A stretch of DNA of 64,000 bases from Aporophyla lueneburgensis (Eukaryota; Arthropoda; Insecta; Lepidoptera; Noctuidae). Positions within the stretch are counted from its first letter, which is position 1. The number at the start of each line of letters is the position of its first letter. The notes beneath the pieces are model-generated. The model did not search any database. It was not told where the DNA came from and saw only the letters and a list, made by a program, of their open reading frames with translations. Of this stretch, positions 55,416 through 64,000 are shown piece after piece. Position numbers and translations under genes: made by a program. The stretch is from assembly GCA_932294355.1 (NCBI GenBank), contig OW028734.1, positions 6,150,501 to 6,214,500 on the forward strand, given 5' to 3'.

Positions 55416-55839
55416 CTTTACTAGAAAATCTGGTAGGAAATAACAGATGGCGCTACGTGTACTACGCGCCGTCATATTGATTTGTGTATGTTATAAATAA
55501 ATAAATGTTAATTTCAAACCAGACTAAAGTAATTACAAGAAGTTAATAGTTATAATATTGTATACTTACCTATTACATTGGTTCAATTAATGTTGTTTTA
55601 TTCTTAAAATAATGTAATTGATCTCTTATGAATGAATAAACATGTTTATATACATAAAGACAGTACTTATTTCAGACAATAAGAAGTAACCCAAGTGAGA
55701 AGTAGCCCAAGTGAGAAGTAGCCCAAGTGAGAAGTAGCCCTAATGAGAAGTAGTCCATTAGTAGCCAATTAGTCGGTTGCCAAAATGAGAATTAGCCCAA
55801 ATGCGCCTAAACCAATTTTTTAAAGCAAAAATTTGAAAT

Positions 55840-56115
55840 GTTCTCTTAGAAATGGACAGGCTTTGGACCTGCGAAACATGGAATGCTTCATGTTATTACT
55901 ACCATTTTACAAGCGGTGAAATTTTGTCCATTTTTGACAGCTAGTGCATTGTATATTAAAACCAAGTTGATGGTACATAATTTTACAATATACATACCTA
56001 CACATATCAGGGCATTCATAACGTAATGTGTTATTGGTTTGATGAGGCAACAGCTGATTTAAAAGTATCCTCGTACACTTTATTTTTTGTCCATTATTTG
56101 AACACAATCATTGTT
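55840..56115 (+). pseudogene. DUF7869-like gene remnant
   Basis: A degraded stretch reads TASALYIKTKL, MVHNFTIY and, after shifts, CYWFDEATADLKVSSYTL, closely matching TASSLYFKTKLTCHNFTMYD and CYWFDETCADL of element C. About 80 codons with several breaks; no terminal repeats. Confidence 0.6.
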
Positions 56116-56279
56116 TTGGTGTTGAAGACAGGAGGCAGGCAGGGGCTTCTTCAAAGGGCTCAGCGAGTTTTACGATTAAATTAATTTTATTTTCATCGAT
56201 TACAATTCTGAATCTGTCTACGCACACTGGTGGTAGCGCGCGGCTCCAGAATGCTCCCAACAGACCGTTTTCTCGGTCG

Positions 56280-56830
56280 AGTCATAGATGGCGCTGCTTG
56301 ACGCAACATACCGCCGCGTCGGAAGATTCGTCTTCAAACTAAACAGGAATTACGATGCCTTAGTTTGTGGAAACCGGCAGCAGGCAGATTTTCGAGGAAG
56401 CACGCTTGATTCTGCCTGTCGATGTTCGTATTTCAGCAACTCTCGAGAAGGCATCTTTCCCTGTGAACGAATTAATAATGGTACCCATTCTCCACTTGAA
56501 TGGTGGCAGGTTATCTTCTTTAATGACGTCAAGACACACAGTCTAGAGATGACTATATTGTGTGCCCACTTCGTTCTGCGTTGCAGCTCAGACACATATT
56601 CCTTTGACCACCGCTCCCAAAAAATTTGTCACAGCTGTTCCAGCCGATGGTATCGACAGATAGGCGTAGATGTCGTCGTGAAGTCTACACTGGCAGGCGT
56701 ATTCAACGACCGACCGATAAGGAAGTGAGCAGGTGTGAGTGGAAGGTATTCATTTAGATCTGCGGACATAGGTGATATAGTACGGCAGTTCGGGACGGGC
56801 TCGACCTGAGTCAATACCGTACTGAACTCC
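56280..56830 (-). pseudogene. BEL/Pao integrase C-terminal fragment, minus strand
   Basis: Reads ISPMSADLNEYLPLTPAHFLIGRSL, YHRLEQLWQKFWERWSKEY and SELQRRTKWAH on the minus strand, homologous to the plus-strand piece at 52900-53735 but diverged. Frame changes near 56620. The adjoining 56120-56280 may be LTR sequence; ends were not delimited. Confidence 0.8.
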
Positions 56831-57317
56831 TCGTATTTTAGCTTAGCATTTACCTACGACACATCTCAAGTGGTAAGACTAGTAAGAAGCTGATATAATG
56901 TTAAAGGAGGATCGGACAAAATGGTCCCCACGAACAAAAACAACCGCATATCGACGGTGAAGTGCCAATACCTCCTAACTGACATTTTTCAAGAAATTCA
57001 CTTTTTTATCTATTTGAATTTAGAGGCGTTATTCGCATGTTTTGGCAAAAACTCCTAAGCGTATTTTTATTGCAACAGCATTCTACTTGAATGTGGAAAT
57101 ACCTCTTAACTATACCAACGAATTTATTTTATGGCATTACCTCCTAACTTTTACAGGACACGTCTATACGTGTTCTTTGGTTATCTGCGACTGACAATAC
57201 GTAGTGGCGCCGACGCGGGTACGGCGCACGGGTGCATAAGAGGCGGGAGGGAGGGTATTTTATAATCGCGACAGTCAGTTTGAAGCGATTCGTGTTTGCG
57301 CATGTTTGCTCGTTTAA

Positions 57318-57690
57318 GGCGCGGGACAAATACAAGTGGCGTCGGGCGGAGGTGAGGCACGAGCGTGGCGCGGGTGAGGTGCGGGCGCGGCGCCGGTGCA
57401 GCGCAGAACAGGCGTGCTAACGGTGTCGGAAAGGCGAGGCGCGGTGTTTCTCGTTATTTTATGTTAAATTCTATATCGTCACGCATTTTCCGGGTGCGGC
57501 GAAGGCGAGGAAGCGGCGCCCGCGCCGCGCCCGCGCCACGCCCGCGCCGCGCCCGTACCCCGCCGTCTCAGTATGTCTCGCGCCCCACCTCTTCTATACA
57601 TTTTGTATGAAATATCAAAGAAGTGGCGCCACGCCCGCGCCGTGCCCGCGCCTCACCTCCGCCCGACGCCTCTTGTATTTGTCCCGCGCC
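57318..57690. mobile_element. GC-rich MITE with TTAA target site, copy 1
   Basis: Ends GGCGCGGGACAAATACAAG and inverse, flanked by TTAA at 57314-57317 and 57691-57694. 373 bp. The GC-rich interior gives long open frames on both strands (57365-57610 and others) that lack motifs and are not genes. TTAA suggests a piggyBac- or Kolobok-derived MITE. Confidence 0.85.
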
Positions 57691-57919
57691 TTAATTGCTC
57701 GTAGGTTTAGTGAAATAATTAAAAAATTATATTGGTTGTGGAGTTATTCACGGATTGACGAGTTCCATAGAATAACAGGTAAGAAATACAAGTCACATTT
57801 CATAATAGTGGTAATATTCAGTTCGTTTAATGAGGATAATTTAAACGTTGAGTTTTTTTTTTGTAGATAGGATATCTTTCTTCTACGTTTTTGTTTAACG
57901 TTGGTATTTAGGAGATAAT

Positions 57920-58698
57920 GGTGCCGATTCTGTTGTACACGAACTAAACTAACTAAACTATCTCTAAAATTCCTTACTTTTGGCTATGAGAATTGTAACG
58001 CTATTCTGCAAGGAAAAATCTCTAAATTTAAAAATTATTTTGACACGACTAAAATCGAATTTGACAATCGCGACTCAGCGTGGTATTTTTTTTTCTTTTG
58101 GTTTCGCAACGTTGTACTTGTGTGTGCATTGCGTAGAATGAATTTTTTGAGAGACGAAGGCGCGTGCTGGGGGGGCAGCCTCAACGTGTTTTATATGGAA
58201 TTTTTCACTTTTGTTTGAAAAATATAAAAAAAATATTACCCACGTGTTGAGATTTAAATGTATACTAAGGGTATACTAAGGGGGCCGAAAATTTCATTAT
58301 TTTTGCGATAGGACACGCCATTTTCAAGATATAAGCAAAAAGAAAATAAAAAATACAGAACTGTTTTTGCACGTGAAGGCGAGGCGTTGTTGAGAATTTT
58401 AGTTCATGACCACTAGTATTATTCCACACCTTTTTAATCGCGATTAAAAATAGTCAGATTTAGTTAAAATAAATTATTTTAGTCAAAATTTTTGGTGAAA
58501 ACCGGCAAACTCAGAATAGCAAAATTGACATTTTCACTAAACTAATAACTCAGTGCAATCTTAGTGCTGTCAAACTAAAATATAGTTAAGTCGTGTCACT
58601 TTAGTCTATTTCAGAATAGGAAATCGTCTTTTGACAGGATTAAACCAAATTTTAGTGATGTTTAGTTTAGAGAATTTTGTGACAACAGAATCGGCACC
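57920..58698. mobile_element. GGTGCCGATTCTGTTGT element, complete copy
   Basis: 17-base ends GGTGCCGATTCTGTTGT and inverse. 779 bp, non-coding; contains ACTAAAAT- and TTAGTTTAG-type words. The flanks (AAT and ATT) are complementary, so the terminal repeat may include them; the target duplication is unclear. A truncated copy lies at 41729-41998. Confidence 0.75.
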
Positions 58699-58751
58699 AT
58701 TGTCTTCTTATTGTTTTAGCAAAATGTCTCGAATGGCAAGGCGTTATCAGG

Positions 58752-59070
58752 GTGTGAGGCGCGAGCGTGGCGCGGGTGAGGTGCGGGCGCGGCGCCGGTG
58801 CAGCGCAGAACAGGCGTGCTAACGGTGTCGGAAAGGCGAGGCGCGGTGTTTCTCGTTATTTTATGTTAAATTCTATATCGTCACGCATGTTCCGGGTGCG
58901 CCGAAGGCGAGGAAGCGGCGCCCGCGCCGCGCCCGCACCCCGCCGTCTCAGTATGTATCGCGCCCCATCTCTTCTATACATTTTGTATGAAATATCAAAG
59001 AAGTGGCGCCACGCCCGCGCCGCGCCCGCGCCTCACCTCCGCCCGACTCCTCTTGTATTTGTCCCGCGCC
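58752..59070. mobile_element. GC-rich MITE, copy 2, left-truncated
   Basis: Very similar to 57318-57690 from GTGAGGC(A/G)CGAGCGTGGCG to the right end GTCCCGCGCC; lacks the left ~40 bases and a short internal GCGCC run. Followed by TAA, compatible with a worn TTAA. Confidence 0.8.
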
Positions 59071-59082
59071 TAAGAGCTGGAC

Positions 59083-59758
59083 GGGTTTGATACTTAAGAT
59101 CAACAGTCATAATATCAGCAGTTAAAACATCAACACCGTAAGTCCAACGATTCAAAATCTCAACACTTCAGAATGTCAGCAGCTTAGTAAGTCAACAGTT
59201 CACCTGACCAAAGTTTAAAATCCCAACTTGGAAAGTATTACGTGAATACTAATTAATTTTATACATGTTTTACTATAAGTAAACATTATTTGACGAGGGG
59301 TGTTTACCTTTTATTTACTTTTTGGTCGGTCAGGTATAGGTAGGTAAATACTTGAGTAATTACACAATATATTACAATTACTAAATAAATAACAATTGTA
59401 AATAAAAATCCTATATAGTTATCAGTTAATATATTGAAAAAAAAAATTACATGTTTGTAAACTTCTTAATATATTGTGTAATTACTCAAGTATTTACCTA
59501 CCTATACCTGACCGACCAAAAAGTAAATAAAAGGTAAGCACCCCTCGTCAAATAATGTTTACTTATAGTAAAACATGTATAAAATTAATTAGTATTCACG
59601 TAATACTTTCCAAGTTGGGATTTTAAACTTTGGTCTGGTGAACTGTTGACTTACTAAGCTGCTGACATTCTGAAGTGTTGAGATTTTGAATCGTTGGACT
59701 TACGGTGTTGATGTTTTAACTGCTGATATTATGACTGTTGATCTTAAGTATCAAACCC
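59083..59758. mobile_element. Giant foldback element with 292 bp arms
   Basis: Arms 59083-59374 and 59467-59758 are inverse with about two differences; spacer 92 bases. Ends GGGTTTGATACTTAAG. A 9 bp direct repeat GAGCTGGAC flanks it (59074-59082 and 59759-59767), pointing to a Mutator-type MITE. Arms carry short TCAACA/TCAGCAG phrases. A frame at 59686-59868 starts within the right arm and is part of the host gene exon only after 59758. Confidence 0.92.
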
Positions 59759-61591
59759 GAGCTGGACAGATGATTAATATACTGAAAGCTCGCGAGAAGA
59801 ATACACAGCCTGAAGCTACTATTTCTCCTAGCCCAGGTAAGCTGTTGTATTACCTACCTACCTACTAAGTTGTGATTTCTGTGTTAGCGAATTCTAGTTT
59901 TGATGCTAGATTCTGATATGTTTTCAGGTACACTTGATCAAGTAGCACCTGAAACCAAAACTTTAAGCTACGATAATGGTGACTATGCAACAAAGCAGCG
60001 ATGTAAGATTACTAAGTCGTATTCTCTCTCAAATCTTACTAATAGTAACAGTTTCATAACTCAACGACTTGGTTGTTCTTCACTGCCACCTACAATTACA
60101 ATACCCTATGGAAAACGAAACAATTTGGATATTTTCAGTGATATTCGTTTAGTTGATAGAGGCTGTAGTTTGTCAATGTCCGCTCTCACTTACGATGATA
60201 CCAAAGACATCAGTAAAAAACGAAGTGCCTCAGTTCCACCTTCATTTTTCTGTAATTACGAGTATACTCAGATACTTGAATCTGAACCTGATAACCTAAT
60301 AGGCGAAACGTGTTCCTATGATGGTGAATATTCTGGCAACGATAGTGACATAACTTACTGTCCTAGTCCTAATTATAATCAAGAGTCTAGCAGTTCTAGT
60401 CCAGGGTTACTTTTAGATGAACCGTCCACGTCATCGGGCATTTATCACGGTAATCCAAACGAAGGAATAAAACGCAAAGCTAAAGGTGACCCGGATAACT
60501 GGAAGAAATTAAAAAATAAGAAACTTCGCATGTTAGGAGAGGAATATTTGGGATACACAAAACCAAAGAATACAAAACTAAGACAAGATAAAGTAAGACC
60601 TGCTAGAAAATTAGGTGATAGGTGTAATTCGCAGTTTTGTAGGAAGAGTAAGATGCGAAATTGTGAAAAGTTTAATGATGAAAAACATCAAGAAATACAC
60701 AACAGTTTTTGGAAAAATATGAACTGGGACCAGCGCAAAGTGTATATAGTCGGACTTGTAAACCGTAAGGGTACGACCCGCAAAACAAGTGATCATGGAT
60801 CGAGACGTGAAGGTACGTTTAATTACTTTTTGCCAATTAACCAAGGCCAGAATTTACAGGTTTGCAGAACAACATTTTTAAATACTTTGTGTCTGGGGTC
60901 ATACACGGTTCAATCTTGGGTGAAAAAATCGACTGTTAGAGTACTTCCTTGCCAAGATATTCAAAACACAATCAGGGTCAGAACGCCACGATCTGGAACA
61001 CAAAGAAAGCTTCAAACTGCACGCAACTTTTTGGATCTTATTCCAAAACTACCTTCTCACTATGCCAGGAGGGAAACGTCAAAATTGTATTTAGAACCTG
61101 TTTACCGTTCTCTGAGCGATTTATATAAACAGTACAAAAACATGTGTACTGAAAATGAGGATCCTGTGCTTTCTCGCTTTACTTTTGAGAAACTGTTTCA
61201 TGAGAAAAATCTATCCATATACACCTTAAAAAAGGACATGTGCGATACCTGCTGTGGCCATGCAGTAGGGAATATCACTACTTCTGATTATGAACAACAC
61301 ATTAGACGCAAAAATAGAGCGAGGCAAGAGAAGGAGACGGACAAAAAGAAAGCTACATCCGGCGAATTCATTTTGTTGTCTATGGATTTAGAGTCAGTCA
61401 AAGTATGCCCTTATCCAACAGCCAGCTCATTGTACTTTAAGACAAAGCTTACTTGTCATAACTTTACAATGTATGATTTGGCTACCCACCAAGCCTCATG
61501 TTATTGGTTTGATGAAACATGCGCAGATCTTTGCTTCATTACATTGTATTGTTTATTTTCTTTTTATTCACAAATTAAAGGTTCTGATTAA

Positions 61592-62009
61592 AAGATATCG
61601 GTGTTTTATTAATTCCATTACCTTCTAAATGTCATCTCATTATCACATACAAAGAATAAGTACTAAGTTAATACCTTCTATCTTACCGAATACCTACTAC
61701 ACTATCATAAAATATATTAATTCACCATAATATATACAGCACACGTTATTATTATTCTAAATTAAGAACAATATTAATTGATTTAAAAATTATTAAGAAA
61801 TTAAACGTTTTTTTAGTTCGTGTAAATTTTTGACTTTGTCAGTTAGCTGTTATTGGCACTTCGCCGTCGATATACGTCATTAGATAGGCATTTTCATACA
61901 GAGCAATAACTTCTATAGCGATTTGTTTCAAATCGCTATGTGAAAAAAGTTATGGTGATATTTTGCAGGGACGTACTCGACGCTAGATAAAGGAAAACTT
62001 GAATTCAAT
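61592..62009. other. Right end of element C and flank
   Basis: AT-rich non-coding sequence to the right terminal repeat (61851-61869), then about 130 bases unassigned. An inverted ATAGCGATTTG / CAAATCGCTATG pair lies at 61915-61940. Confidence 0.45.
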
Positions 62010-62535
62010 AGTTAATCACTTCTAGTGCTCTTTGTTTGAATTCTCCAAAATGTAAGCATTCCGATGATAGTAAAATAATATGGTACCCTCTAGCTGGTCT
62101 GATGATGGATGTGAATGCTAGATAACGGAACTCTTAAATAGCTACTAGTAAATCCATCGAGTTTGGGCGCGTTAGATCTGTCTCAACTAGTCCTGATCAC
62201 TTAACCTGATGACCTGAAAACTGACCTGAACGGAATACAACGGAACCCTTGAATAGCTACTATAAAACATATCGAGTGTGGTCATCCAGCATCCAGGTCA
62301 GTTACCAGGTCATCATCATCAAGCAAAATGAACAGAACTCGTTAACACACATCTAATAAGCCCAGACTGCTCGACTGGATGGATTTACTAAAAGCTATTC
62401 AAGAGTTCCGGTATCCAGCGTCCAGGTCATCATCATTAGGTAAAATAAATAGGACTCGTTGAGACAAATCTGATGAGCTCACACTGGATAGGTTAACTAG
62501 TAGCTATTTAAGGGTTCCGTCATGTAACGACCAGA
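62010..62535. repeat. Imperfect ~150 bp repeats with AGCTATT-AAGAGTTCCG units
   Basis: Units with CATCATCATTAGGTAAAAT, AACTCGTTGAGAC, CTGGATGG and TAGCTATTCAAGAGTTCCG recur at about 62100-62170, 62200-62300, 62300-62410 and 62410-62525, some in inverted orientation. No coding function. Confidence 0.55.
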
Positions 62536-62763
62536 TCCATAATCAGACCACCTCGCTAGTATTATATTATTGTCTTATCATCGGAATTAGTGCATTTGCA
62601 AATATACAAACCAAGACCACTAAAAGTGATTTACTCTTCGACTGCTCCATTTCGTAGCCGTCCAATACCTACATTCTGCCAAACATTGCCACAACTGTTT
62701 CCACACAGTGAATTGATATGAGCCGCCATAGTAGTTATTGTTATTCATTAAAATACCTATCTA

Positions 62764-63487
62764 ATGGCATATGTGTGGTTGTTATTGGTGCTGGGACCAG
62801 TTTCCATACATCTTTGCCGATTCTCCTTTGCTTGTTTTAGGAGAAGATACTTTGTTGAAGTAAAGAATAACTACGATTATGAAAAAAGTGTTGCCTGTAG
62901 GCGAATTATAGACATGAATTATTTCTCAAGTCAATTGCAAGAGAAAGCACGTCATAACGAGTTGTTTGAATGCAAAGAGGGTTTTTTTAAAACTGAACTG
63001 TTGTCTGCAATTGATATCCCCGTTTTCTCCACCCATACGTATATAAAGCTTCAATACAAAGTTTACGAAAATTTGGAAATGACCGCAGCTAATGACAAGG
63101 AAAATGAATAAGGCATTTCTGAGGGTCATATTAAAGACTGATCGATGTGTATGCAGATGGAGCTGATATGAGATAGAGATAATTTTAAAGCACCTTCAGG
63201 TGCTGCTGCTATCCTTGAGAGAAAATCAGGCGAAGTCTACTTACAAATTGGGTGTAAAAAACAAATATTGTTTGGTTTGCAACCGTGCATAAAAAGAATG
63301 TATCCCACTAGAACACATGTGCTTTGCAAAAATGTTGATATTTGATAGCTCATCAAGTTCCATGGAAGAAGACATCATTGCGGCAGGTTTTAAAAAAATT
63401 ACTATCTCTATGTATGGAGTGATATATCAAAGATTGATAGCAGACTGCGACTCATCCACCTATGCTAAATATTCAAAATCAAAAGTC
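62764..63487 (+). pseudogene. Mutator-like transposase fragment (PF20700-type)
   Basis: First part (62764-63111): ACRRIIDMNYFSSQLQ, NELFECKEGFFKTELL and AIDIPVFSTHTYIKL, resembling the GRRIVDIxYFxxQL N-terminal region of Mutator-like transposases of this Pfam family. After breaks come APSGAAAILERKSGEV (~63190), IGVKNKYCLVC (~63250) and SSSSMEEDIIAAGF...GVIYQRLIADCDSSTY (63330-63470), matching its central region. Internal segments are missing and at least three frame shifts occur; an inverted LINE tail cuts it at about 63488. The start codon shown is not reliable. Confidence 0.7.
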
Positions 63488-64000
63488 ATTTATTCAAACT
63501 AGGCTGAGAGTCAGCACTTTTTGAACGTCAAATTTACAAAAGACAGTCCCCCCAAAACGCCCGCCCTTCGACACTTCCTAGTGCTTTAGCTGGGAAGAAG
63601 AAGTGGCGGAACAAACTCCCCAGCAGCACAGCTGTCTGTTAAGTTAGAAGAACTTGATTCTATACAATATCGTGTAAGTAATTAATATTATAAAACAAAA
63701 CATACATTATTCGCCATATGTCAGCTAGCACACGCCAATATACGAACAAAACATTGAAAAGTAAACTCAAGCTGAAATAAATAATAAAACAAAATCGTAA
63801 ACAGAACGTAAAACTTAAATAAAGCCTCCAGGCATAAAGGGCGTGCCCGCTTACATATTCAACGACGCAAAATGATACATATACATACATTGATGCATAT
63901 TGCTAAGTTGAAGTTACAATAGTTAAACTAGGACCTCCGGAGTAAAAATAAAATAACAGTTAATACAAATAACAATAACAAAAACCATGGTCAGCAAGTC
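63466..64000 (-). mobile_element. LINE 3' untranslated end, inverted, continues past window
   Basis: On the minus strand it matches the 3' region of the 17.6-25.6 kb LINE: shared AACAGACAGCTGTGCTGCTGG, GCGGGCGTTTTGGGGGGACTG and TTTGAATAAATGACTTTTGATTTTG. Divergence is higher toward 64000. The coding part lies beyond the window. Confidence 0.85.

Larger units (their letters stand above)
54050..55813 (-). mobile_element. MULE 2 with phrase-repeat inverted ends
   Basis: Ends GGTTTAGGCGCATTTGGGCT and inverse, flanked by AATTTTTT at 54042-54049 and 55814-55821 (8 bp). The inverted repeats contain tandem ~16 bp phrases, CTACTTCTCACTTGGG-like, about three to five at each end. Length 1764 bp; it encodes a truncated transposase and contains a perfect palindrome at 55345-55415. 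Confidence 0.85.
58724..61591 (+). pseudogene. DUF7869-like putative transposase C, interrupted and C-truncated
   Basis: ATG at 58724 opens MSRMARRYQ, like MSRQ/MSRH of copies A and B. MITE copy 2 and a foldback element follow; coding resumes after 59758 with GQMINILKAREKNTQP to 59836, donor GTAAGC, acceptor TTTTCAG, and exon 59928-61591 in phase. Visible motifs: CNSQFCRKSKMRNC, YFLPINQGQNLQVCR, LPSHYARRETSKLYLEP, MCDTCCGH, SMDLESVKVCPYP and CYWFDETCADL. After this the frame reads unrelated sequence and stops; the DNC-QN and GHT-D motifs of copies A and B are missing down to the right terminal repeat. Non-functional. Confidence 0.7.
56952..61869 (+). mobile_element. DUF7869-like DNA transposon, element C
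   Basis: Inverted ends CGACGG(T/C)GAAGTGCCAATA, flanked by direct ATAT at 56948-56951 and 61870-61873. The first four bases, CGAC, are shared with element A. Length 4918 bp including four insertions: 57318-57690, 57920-58698, about 58752-59070 and 59083-59758. The gene starts near 58724 and its 3' part is missing. Confidence 0.75.

Noticed and set aside
57232..59090. Arg/Ala-rich open frames in the GC-rich MITEs
   Set aside because: Low-complexity translation of GC-rich non-coding repeats, present in both MITE copies at the same positions.

Overview
This 64 kb window reads as insect, most probably lepidopteran, repeat-packed chromatin. The pointers are lepidopteran-type Helitron ends (a CCGAGC-AAA-GCTCGG hairpin before CTAG near 29.46 kb; a CGCGGGCGAAGCCGCGGG hairpin before CTAGT near 31.35 kb), a CR1/Jockey-like LINE ending in TTTTGATTTTGATT-type repeats, R1-clade and RTE retrotransposon pieces, BEL/Pao fragments, and P, PIF/Harbinger, mariner, piggyBac, IS4EU-like and Mutator-like (MULE) DNA transposons. 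I found no host gene, rRNA gene, CRISPR array or operon. Every protein I can name is a transposase, a transposon accessory protein or a retrotransposon polyprotein. Density and nesting suggest heterochromatin or a W chromosome; that is inference.

Layout. 0-4 kb: multi-exon P-element-like transposase (THAP end outside the window). 4.1-6.8 kb: mariner-like element with ~490 bp inverted repeats and an uninterrupted transposase. 6.9-16.0 kb: a PIF/Harbinger element whose MADF-BESS gene (+) and transposase gene (-) are interleaved; it is split by a second mariner (7201-9783) and by DUF7869-like element A (10576-14980). 16.3-26.4 kb: second P-like transposase, split by a LINE (17.64-25.59 kb), itself split by DUF7869-like element B (19441-24157). 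27-33 kb: MITEs, Helitron-like sequence, IS4EU-like fragment. 33-35.4 kb: second Harbinger (Myb/SANT-like gene plus a transposase lacking its catalytic core). 36.3-40.9 kb: IS4EU-like N-terminal gene split by piggyBac, itself split by a 1.3 kb non-autonomous element and an R1 tail. 42.1-51.5 kb: mariner-like remnant split by a 9.06 kb MULE of the NOF/foldback type, which carries an RTE tail, an R1 LINE containing an inverted R1 fragment, and a putative ubiquitin-protease-like C-terminus. 51.5-57 kb: IS4EU-like, MADF, Helitron-like and BEL/Pao fragments and a second MULE. 56.95-61.87 kb: DUF7869-like element C with four further insertions. 62-64 kb: Mutator-like (PF20700-type) pseudogene and an inverted LINE tail.

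The most notable observations: (1) three divergent DUF7869-like genes each lie in an element with its own terminal inverted repeats and a 4 bp target duplication (AAAT, TACT, ATAT), implying that this uncharacterised protein is a transposase; (2) the NOF-type MULE couples a split DDE transposase to a USP-like cysteine-protease region and has composite modular inverted repeats; (3) the Harbinger genes interlock antisense; (4) a series of perfect short palindromes recurs across unrelated elements. Several insertions can be removed at their target duplication to restore the interrupted reading frame, which confirms boundaries and relative age. Coordinates of exons are my own reading of splice signals and frames; family names come from recognised motifs, not searches.
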